Source: Bryobacterales bacterium
GTDB taxonomy: Bacteria > Acidobacteriota > Terriglobia > Bryobacterales > Bryobacteraceae
Direction of reading: 5' to 3'
Length of the DNA stretch: 5,003 bases
Assembly (NCBI GenBank): GCA_025353235.1
Contig: JANXQZ010000880.1
Span: forward strand, 1-5,003
The notes under the pieces were generated by a model. It did not search any database. It was not told the DNA's origin and saw only the letters and a list, made by a program, of their open reading frames with translations. The position numbers were made by a program, and so were the translations under genes. Shown piece by piece: positions 1-5,003 of the stretch (position 1 is its first letter; every line of letters begins with the position of its first letter).

Positions 1-1354
1 GCTTGCGATCATTCGAGTCGAACATGGCCTTGCTCACTAGCCGCCAAGCCACTTTCGGACGGAAATAATATTCGCCGTAAAAGCGCTCCACCCACTCGAC
101 CAACTCGCCACGGTCCAGGCCAGGGTAGATCACGTTCGGCAATTGGTGACCACCGGCATCTGTCATATTTTCGATAGACACCAAGCCGTTTTTCTTCGCG
201 TGCTCGTAAAACTCAGTGCCCGGATACGCATGGCCGAGAGAAACCTGAATGGTGTCAACATCCAACTTCTTGGCGAAGTCGATGCTGGTGCGAATCGTAT
301 CGCGGGTTTCACCGGGCAAGCCGATGATGAAGTCCCCGTGAATCGTAAGGCCCAGCTTCTTGCAGTTAGCCGTGAAGCGCTGCGCCATGTCGATGGTTGC
401 GCCCTTCTTGATATTCTTCAAGATCTGCGCATCCCCGCTCTCGTATCCCACAATCAAGAGCCGACAGCCGGCATCTTTCATCGCCTTCAGGGTGTCGTAA
501 TCGGTGGTAACGCGAGAGGTGCAGCTCCAAGTAAACTTCAGCGGCTTCAGCTTGCTGCACAGCTCAATTGTTCGCTCTTTGCGGTAATTGAACGTATCGT
601 CGTCGAAGAAAATCTCGCGCAGTCCCGGGAAATTCTCCAGCGCGTAGCGGCATTCGTTGACGATGTCATCCGACGAACGCAAACGCCAGCGGTGGCCCGA
701 ATGAGTCTGCGGCCAGAGACAGAAGGTACACATCGCCGGACATCCGCGGCTGGTGTAAAACGAAATGAACGGATTCAGCAGGAACGGAACGTTGTAATTC
801 CGGAAGTTCAGATCGCGCTTGTAAACCTTGCTCACCCACGGAAGCTCGTCGAGATTTTCAATCACGCCGCCTTCTGGATTGTGGACGATCTGCCCGTCCT
901 TCCAATAGCTGACGCCAGGTAGATCCGAAAGCGGGGTGCCCTTCGCGTAATTGGCAATCTGATGGTCGAACTCGCGCTTGACGATAAAATCGATCGCCTT
1001 GGATGCCCGCAACGACTTCTCGGGCTCTACGGTGACCGGCGGTCCCACGAACGCCACCTTCATCTTAGGGTTGACGTCGCGCATCATTTCCGCAATTTTC
1101 ACGTCCACGTTGAAGCCAGGGGTGGAGGTGAACAAAACCAGCAATTCAAAATCCGAAGCCATGGCCACGGTCTGTTCGATAGAGACCTTGTGAGGCGGCG
1201 CATCCAGCACTTTGCTGTCTGGCAACATTCCCGCCGGGTAGCAAAGCCAGACAGGATACCAATACGATTCGATCTCGCGGGAAGCCGGCCAGCGGGAGCT
1301 TGCGCCACCGTCAAACCCTTCAAAAGAGGGTGGATTTAGAAATAAAGTTCTCAT
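1..1354 (-). CDS. hpnJ: Hopanoid biosynthesis radical SAM protein HpnJ (C-terminus cut by window edge)
   Basis: This is a B12-type radical SAM enzyme of hopanoid biosynthesis. Seen in the sequence: 451 codons are open to the left edge. The N-terminus MRTLFLNPPSFEGFDGGAS, followed by an REIESYWYPVWL segment, is the HpnJ signature as I remember the family. Residues about 65-145 look like a Rossmann-type cobalamin-binding domain (strands LLVLFT at 71-76 and KVAFVGPP at 99-106) without a DxHxxG motif. The radical SAM cluster motif CPAMCTFC supplies C205, C209 and C212. GYESGD at 303-308 and GDFIIGLPGET at 340-350 are later core motifs. Family knowledge: HpnJ acts after HpnI (sugar transfer) and HpnK (deacetylation), contracting the glucosamine head of bacteriohopanetetrol to a cyclitol ether. 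The family is about 470 residues, so roughly 20-30 are missing. The ATG at 1354 is the only plausible start, because the conserved N-terminus begins there. The LolA-like gene ends 53 bp upstream, suggesting cotranscription. The other hpn genes are not in view. Confidence 0.93.
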   Translation of the reverse strand, partial: MRTLFLNPPSFEGFDGGASSRWPASREIESYWYPVWLCYPAGMLPDSKVLDAPPHKVSIEQTVAMASDFELLVLFTSTPGFNVDVKIAEMMRDVNPKMKVAFVGPPVTVEPEKSLRASKAIDFIVKREFDHQIANYAKGTPLSDLPGVSYWKDGQIVHNPEGGVIENLDELPWVSKVYKRDLNFRNYNVPFLLNPFISFYTSRGCPAMCTFCLWPQTHSGHRWRLRSSDDIVNECRYALENFPGLREIFFDDDTFNYRKERTIELCSKLKPLKFTWSCTSRVTTDYDTLKAMKDAGCRLLIVGYESGDAQILKNIKKGATIDMAQRFTANCKKLGLTIHGDFIIGLPGETRDTIRTSIDFAKKLDVDTIQVSLGHAYPGTEFYEHAKKNGLVSIENMTDAGGHQLPNVIYPGLDRGELVEWVERFYGEYYFRPKVAWRLVSKAMFDSNDRK

Positions 1355-1357
1355 GTA

Positions 1358-1362
1358 CTCCC
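1358..1362 (-). promoter_or_regulatory. Ribosome binding site of hpnJ
   Basis: GGGAG lies on the minus strand with only three bases (TAC) between it and the ATG at 1354, which is tighter than the usual 5-9 bases. No ATG, GTG or TTG occurs in frame in the gap upstream, and the conserved N-terminus begins at this ATG. The start therefore stands despite the short spacing. Confidence 0.5.
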
Positions 1363-1407
1363 GTGCAGATTCTCGTATTGTAGGCTGAAAGCCCAGTTTA
1401 GCAGGCG

Positions 1408-2115
1408 TTAGTTCTGCGCTTCTATAGTGGATGCGGCGGCACTAGCTTCGGAGTCGGGATCTTTGGCGAAATGCGTAAAGTCGATGCTGAGCTGCACCGG
1501 ACCGAAGAAGCGCGTATCCACCTGACTTTCCAGCCTTTGCGGGATTGAGATCCCATTCCGCACCTCGTAAACCCGCGTAAAATCCATCCTCTTCAGAAAC
1601 ACGGATGGGCTTTTCACGAACCGGCCGGATTCCCGGAGCGGCATGCAGGTTTGCGGATCGAGCCATATCTCGCCTTTGAACAGACCGACTTGCTTCGTGC
1701 GCGGGGATACCGCCAGCAAATAAATCGGCTGCCCTCGCTCTACGCGTCGGCCTTTGTATTTGAACTTATAGTTAGCGGGCGTGATGGCGATGCTTGGACC
1801 GGTTTGGGCTTGCACTTCCGCAGCCAGGTAGCGCGCGATTACGTCCTTCTTCACAGTATTGTCCCCGTTGAATCCGAGCATGCGGTAGGTGATCGTGCCG
1901 AGCTTCGAAATGTTGCGCAAAGCGTGCAACTTGCCCCACTTTTGCAGCTTGGGAACGTGGGCATCGATCTCGACTTCCATCGAAGCGCCTCTCAGCGCCG
2001 ACTGCTGCTGTTGGCTGGCCGCCAAATATCTGACCACGATGTCCGACTCCGACTCAGCAGCCATGAGACTGCCACCAAGCAAAACCGGAACTAAGAATAA
2101 TCCAAACTTGATCAT
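1408..2115 (-). CDS. Secreted LolA/LppX-like protein, possible periplasmic lipid or lipoprotein carrier
   Basis: The product is 235 residues and is probably exported to the periplasm. The signal peptide has Lys3, a hydrophobic core at about 4-18 and a likely signal peptidase I site near A19/A20. There is no cysteine near it, so it is not a lipoprotein. The mature part starts with a helical, glutamine-rich stretch (SDIVVRYLAASQQQQSALRG). It then shows alternating beta-type segments, including GEIWLDPQTCMPLRESGRF around 148-166 and a run to about 215 that recalls the curved sheet of LolA, LppX and RseB proteins ('outer membrane lipoprotein-sorting protein' in many acidobacterial annotations). 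The last 18 or so residues are polar and Ala/Ser-rich and look disordered. The assignment is by fold impression, not by a diagnostic motif. I chose the ATG at 2115 over a TTG at 2121 because it opens a normal signal peptide and sits well below the predicted promoter. The gene is immediately upstream of hpnJ on the same strand, so a role in hopanoid handling is possible but unproven. Confidence 0.8.
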   Translation of the reverse strand: MIKFGLFLVPVLLGGSLMAAESESDIVVRYLAASQQQQSALRGASMEVEIDAHVPKLQKWGKLHALRNISKLGTITYRMLGFNGDNTVKKDVIARYLAAEVQAQTGPSIAITPANYKFKYKGRRVERGQPIYLLAVSPRTKQVGLFKGEIWLDPQTCMPLRESGRFVKSPSVFLKRMDFTRVYEVRNGISIPQRLESQVDTRFFGPVQLSIDFTHFAKDPDSEASAAASTIEAQN

Positions 2116-2130
2116 GAACAACTGTTAATT

Positions 2131-2158
2131 AGTGTAACATCCTCGACTTACGTTTCAA
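2131..2158 (-). promoter_or_regulatory. Predicted sigma-70-type promoter for the LolA-like gene and hpnJ
   Basis: On the minus strand there is a -35 TTGAAA (2158-2153), a 16-base spacer, and a -10 TACACT (2136-2131). These match consensus at five and four of six positions. Transcription would begin near 2124, leaving a leader of only about 9 bases before the ATG at 2115. No Shine-Dalgarno sequence lies in that leader. No other strong promoter is visible before hpnJ, so this one may drive both genes. Confidence 0.45.
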
Positions 2159-2172
2159 GACGGTGAAAAGAT

Positions 2173-2188
2173 CTGTCTCGTTCCTGTC
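2173..2188. repeat. Direct repeat CTGTC-N6-CTGTC in the divergent intergenic region
   Basis: Two copies of CTGTC (2173-2177 and 2184-2188) are spaced 11 bases start to start, about one helical turn. They sit between the two predicted divergent promoters, a position suited to a regulator that contacts one DNA face. Five-base repeats occur often by chance, so this is only a candidate operator. Confidence 0.2.
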
Positions 2189-2208
2189 AAGTGCCATCCT
2201 CCGTTTCG

Positions 2209-2217
2209 TGGTATGCT
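2209..2217 (+). promoter_or_regulatory. Possible extended -10 promoter for the TonB-dependent receptor
   Basis: TGGTATGCT is an extended -10 (TG-N-TATGCT) that would start transcription near 2224, giving a leader of about 22 bases that contains the ribosome binding site. No good -35 hexamer lies 16-18 bases upstream, as allowed for extended -10 promoters. The call rests on this short match and its position. Confidence 0.3.
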
Positions 2218-2233
2218 CTCTGAAGTTCAATCC

Positions 2234-2241
2234 AGAAGGGG
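2234..2241 (+). promoter_or_regulatory. Ribosome binding site of the TonB-dependent receptor
   Basis: AGAAGGGG is a purine-rich Shine-Dalgarno-like sequence ending four bases before the ATG at 2246. It supports that ATG as the start over possible later starts, such as the TTG at codon 14. Confidence 0.6.
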
Positions 2242-2245
2242 TCCG

Positions 2246-5003
2246 ATGAAATTGTTCCGATACCAAGTTCCTGGGCGGCAGTGTTTGCCTTTCAGATTTT
2301 TAGCAATATCCATCCTGCTTCTCACGCTGGCCGTGTGCAACGGAAATGCTCAAACCACCAGCGGTTCAATCGCCGGCGGTGTCCTGGATCAGCAGCAGGC
2401 CGCCGTGCCTGGCGCGGCAGTCGCGGTCAAGGATGGAGAGAAAGGCTTCTCGCAAAATACAACGACAGACCGCGAAGGCCGGTTCGTATTCCCGCAGTTG
2501 CCTCCGGGCACCTATACTTTGCTCATCGAAGCCAAAGGCTTCAAGCGAACGGAGCGCACCGATCTCGAGCTGGTGGCGAATGACAAGCTCGCGCTCGGCA
2601 ACCTCGTGCTGGAAGTCGGCGCCACTACGGAGACCGTGACCATTACGGCGGAAGCGACTCTGGTTCAATCCGAAAGCGCCGAACGGTCGCTTGCCATTCA
2701 GGGTGAAATTCTGCGGGACATCGCAGTGAATGGACGCGGATTCACACCGCTGGCATCTTTGGTCCCCGGCATCATTTTCAATACGAACAACGGATCGAGC
2801 GACTCTATCACGAATATATTCGCCAATGGGCTGCGTAGCAGCGCAAACAATCTGCAACTCGATGGAGTTTCAATCGTGGACACCGGCAACAATGGCACGC
2901 TCCTCAGTTTGAACCTCGATTCAGTGGCGGAATTCAAGGTCCTGACATCGAATTACCAAGCCGAATACGGGCGTTCCGCAGGGGCCCAGATCAGTGCCGT
3001 CACGCGGGGCGGCACCCGGGATTTCCACGGGTCTTTCTATGCCTTCCGCCGCCATGACGGGATGAACGCAAACACTTGGATCAATAATCGCGACAGCACC
3101 GCCACCAACCACATCAACAAACCGCGCCTTGACCAGCGCGACCTCGGTTTCACCATAGGCGGCCCCGTTTACATTCCTAAGGTATACAACCGCGACAGGC
3201 AGAAGCTGTTTTTCTTTTTCAGCGAAGAGCATCAGAAACGCTTCATCCCGCCGACTGGGCCTACCCGCGTCACTGTGCCGACCGCGCTCGAACGGGCCGG
3301 GGATTTCTCCCAAACGGTCGACAACGCCGGCAACCCGTTTCCCTATATTCGCGATGCCGGGACAAACCTTCCATGCAGCTCGGGCAACACTGCGGGTTGT
3401 TTCCAGGATGGCGGAGTGCTCGGAAGGATCCCGCCCAGCCGCTTGTACGGACTGGGGCTGAACATACTCAAGCTGTATCCGCTTCCCAACGCCACGGGCG
3501 TGGGTTACAACTACAGTACGGAGCAGCCCTCCAGCCAGCCGCAGCGCCAGGATCTGGTTCGCATCGATTACAACATTACGGATAATTGGCGTGTCTCAGG
3601 GCGCTACATCAAAGTAAAGAACGATCAGGTTCTGCCCTACGGCTCGTTCGTGCTCAGCACTAACCTGCCCGATTACAACGTGCTGCTGCCGAACCCGCGA
3701 ACCACCTATGCGGTGACTCTGAATGGCTCGTTCAGCCCGACCACGATTCTGGAACTGACGATCGGCGGCAGCCATAACTCGATCGACATCAATCCCGCCA
3801 ATACGAAGTTCAACCGGACAAGTCTTGGTCTCTCTGGCCTGCCCGTGTTGTATCCAAGCGCGGTGCAGATCGACTCTCCTCCGCAATTCATATTCAATGG
3901 CGGACGCATCGCGAATGGACCGAATATCGGTTCCAACAACTCGCCATTTTACAACTTCAACACCAATCGCGATTGGTCGGCGGCGCTTTCCAAAGTTGCT
4001 GGACAGCACACCGTCAAAGTCGGCGCGTTTTGGCAAAACAGCTTCAAGCCGCAGAGCGCTTTTGCCAACAACAACGGACAGTACAACTTTCAAGACAACA
4101 CTTCCAACCCCCTGGACACCGGCTTTGGGTTTGCCAATGCTGCCGTCGGTGTCTACAACCAATTTAGCCAGGCTTCTGGCTATTTCATCGGCAAGTATCG
4201 ATACAACAACGTTGAATTCTTCGCCCAGGACAATTGGAAGGTAAGCAGCCGCCTAACGCTGGACTACGGCATGCGTTTCTACTGGATTCAGCCGCAATAC
4301 GATGAAGATCTGCAAACCTCCAATTTCCTGCCGAACCGGTTCAACTCCGGGGACGCGCCGCGCCTTTATCGCCCGATTTGCGTGAATAATACGGCCACCT
4401 GCAGCGGGTCCAATCGTCGTGCGGCCGATCCCATCTCCCTGGTTGCGGGCTTCGTGCCATCGACGGGCAACACCATCGACGGAGCCTACATTGGAAGAAT
4501 TGTGCCAAACACCGGCAAACTTTTGAACGGCATCGTACAGGCAGGAGCCGGGATCGAAGAAGGACTCTATAAGAATCGAGGCATTCATTTCGCCCCGCGC
4601 TTCGGTTTCGCTTACGACCTGAAAGGAGATCATAGCTTGGTGGTTCGAGGTGGCGGCGGTGTCTTCTACGACCGGCCTCAGGGCAACGTTGTTTTCGATC
4701 TCCTCACCAACCCGCCCACCACGCTCCAGCCAACGTTCTTCTTCGGACAAATCCAGAACCTCAATTCCGGACAAGTTCTGCTGGCGCCACCGGCATTGGT
4801 GGCCTACGACCGCAAAGGAAAAAATCCTACATCTTACGCTTTCAACTTTGGAGTGCAATACAAGCTGCCGCTGGAATCGGTGTTGGATGTTTCTTACGTC
4901 GGCACTCTGGGCGAGCACCTGTTGCAGCGGCGCAATATCAATGCGCCTGCGTATGGCGCGGCTTTCGCGCCGGGAAACCAGGATCCGACTCTTGCCCCCA
5001 GCG
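2246..5003 (+). CDS. TonB-dependent receptor, Oar-like with N-terminal carboxypeptidase-regulatory domain (C-terminus cut by window edge)
   Basis: This is an outer-membrane receptor that would import a substrate using TonB-ExbBD energy. Seen in the sequence: 919 codons are open to the right edge. The signal peptide has a long basic n-region, a hydrophobic core at about 18-31 and a likely cleavage after A35 (NGNA/QTT). Residues about 38-125 form a carboxypeptidase-regulatory-like beta-sandwich, with DREGRFVFPQLPPGTYTL at 75-92. ETVTITA at 129-135 resembles a TonB box. The plug runs over about 136-260, with NGRGFTPLASLVPGI, LQLDGVSIVD (203-212) and EYGRSAGAQISAVTRGGT (240-257). Beta-barrel strands follow, opening with FHGSFYAFRRHDGMNANTW, then LGFTIGGPVYIPKVYNRDRQ, and later segments such as FFAQDNWKVSSRLTLDYGMR. 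Acidobacterial relatives run to about 1,050-1,200 residues, so the final barrel strands are missing. The substrate cannot be read from the sequence, and no SusD-like partner is in view. The gene diverges from the hpnJ unit and the ATG has a good ribosome binding site. Confidence 0.92.
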   Translation, partial: MKLFRYQVPGRQCLPFRFLAISILLLTLAVCNGNAQTTSGSIAGGVLDQQQAAVPGAAVAVKDGEKGFSQNTTTDREGRFVFPQLPPGTYTLLIEAKGFKRTERTDLELVANDKLALGNLVLEVGATTETVTITAEATLVQSESAERSLAIQGEILRDIAVNGRGFTPLASLVPGIIFNTNNGSSDSITNIFANGLRSSANNLQLDGVSIVDTGNNGTLLSLNLDSVAEFKVLTSNYQAEYGRSAGAQISAVTRGGTRDFHGSFYAFRRHDGMNANTWINNRDSTATNHINKPRLDQRDLGFTIGGPVYIPKVYNRDRQKLFFFFSEEHQKRFIPPTGPTRVTVPTALERAGDFSQTVDNAGNPFPYIRDAGTNLPCSSGNTAGCFQDGGVLGRIPPSRLYGLGLNILKLYPLPNATGVGYNYSTEQPSSQPQRQDLVRIDYNITDNWRVSGRYIKVKNDQVLPYGSFVLSTNLPDYNVLLPNPRTTYAVTLNGSFSPTTILELTIGGSHNSIDINPANTKFNRTSLGLSGLPVLYPSAVQIDSPPQFIFNGGRIANGPNIGSNNSPFYNFNTNRDWSAALSKVAGQHTVKVGAFWQNSFKPQSAFANNNGQYNFQDNTSNPLDTGFGFANAAVGVYNQFSQASGYFIGKYRYNNVEFFAQDNWKVSSRLTLDYGMRFYWIQPQYDEDLQTSNFLPNRFNSGDAPRLYRPICVNNTATCSGSNRRAADPISLVAGFVPSTGNTIDGAYIGRIVPNTGKLLNGIVQAGAGIEEGLYKNRGIHFAPRFGFAYDLKGDHSLVVRGGGGVFYDRPQGNVVFDLLTNPPTTLQPTFFFGQIQNLNSGQVLLAPPALVAYDRKGKNPTSYAFNFGVQYKLPLESVLDVSYVGTLGEHLLQRRNINAPAYGAAFAPGNQDPTLAPS

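Noticed and set aside
143..922. Plus-strand open frame of 259 codons
   Set aside because: It lies entirely antisense to hpnJ, whose motifs are unmistakable. Its own translation shows no recognisable domain, and it has no matching ribosome binding site or neighbours.
1382..1394. Small hairpin (GGCT/AGCC with a 3-base loop) between the LolA-like gene and hpnJ
   Set aside because: The stem is only 4-5 pairs and no U-tract follows on the minus strand, so it is not a credible terminator.
1651..2094. Plus-strand open frame of 147 codons
   Set aside because: It is antisense to the LolA-like gene, which has a signal peptide and coherent secondary structure. This frame has neither and is explained by GC-rich codon bias.
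2116..2121. TTG start adding two residues to the LolA-like protein
   Set aside because: The in-frame ATG at 2115 is a stronger start, and the extra residues add nothing to the signal peptide. Neither start has a clear ribosome binding site.
2129..2140. Three-codon minus-strand mini-frame (ATG TTA CAC TAA) upstream of the LolA-like gene
   Set aside because: It overlaps the predicted -10 element, so it would not be transcribed from that promoter, and AGG directly abuts its ATG.
2185..2190. Perfect minus-strand TTGACA as a -35 element
   Set aside because: None of the hexamers 15-18 bases downstream resembles TATAAT. The TTGAAA/TACACT pair nearer the gene fits better.
2326..2338. Possible lipobox LAVC at residues 28-31 of the receptor
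   Set aside because: Valine directly before the cysteine does not fit the Gly/Ala/Ser requirement, and a normal signal peptidase I site follows at A35.
2366..2857. Minus-strand open frame of 163 codons
   Set aside because: It is antisense to the regulatory and plug domains of the TonB-dependent receptor. No domain or start signal is visible.
3596..4162. Minus-strand open frame of 188 codons
   Set aside because: It is a shadow of the receptor barrel with a low-complexity Val/Arg-rich translation and no recognisable family.
4253..4918. Minus-strand open frame of 221 codons
   Set aside because: It is a shadow of the receptor barrel. The plus-strand frame carries the TonB-receptor features across the same stretch.

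Overview
The window most resembles a chromosome fragment from an acidobacterium (Acidobacteriota, Terriglobia/Solibacter-like). The grounds are a large TonB-dependent receptor of the 'carboxypeptidase-regulatory domain + plug + barrel' (Oar-like) type that is expanded in that phylum, a hopanoid-pathway radical SAM enzyme, a moderately GC-rich composition, and very dense antisense ORF shadows. The phylum assignment is inference from protein type, not from a marker gene.

Layout: two genes run leftward and one runs rightward from a 130 bp divergent intergenic region (2116-2245). On the minus strand, a 235-residue secreted protein with a LolA/LppX-like look (1408-2115) is followed 53 bp later by hpnJ (1354 to the left edge, cut off near its C-terminus). 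On the plus strand, a TonB-dependent receptor starts at 2246 and runs off the right edge with 919 codons present. All three frames are intact, with no frameshift or internal stop. I see no tRNA, rRNA, CRISPR array, insertion sequence or convincing terminator. The only stretches without genes are the 53 bp and 130 bp gaps.

How the genes may work together: HpnJ modifies the polar head of bacteriohopanepolyols, converting a glucosamine-type head group to a cyclitol ether. The gene ahead of it in the same apparent transcription unit encodes an exported protein with features of periplasmic lipid or lipoprotein carriers. A role in hopanoid trafficking is attractive but is inference only. The divergent outer-membrane receptor probably takes up an unidentified substrate, and it may share only the intergenic control region with the other two. 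I found no clear evidence of a wholly new system. The LolA-like/hpnJ pairing is the observation most worth following.
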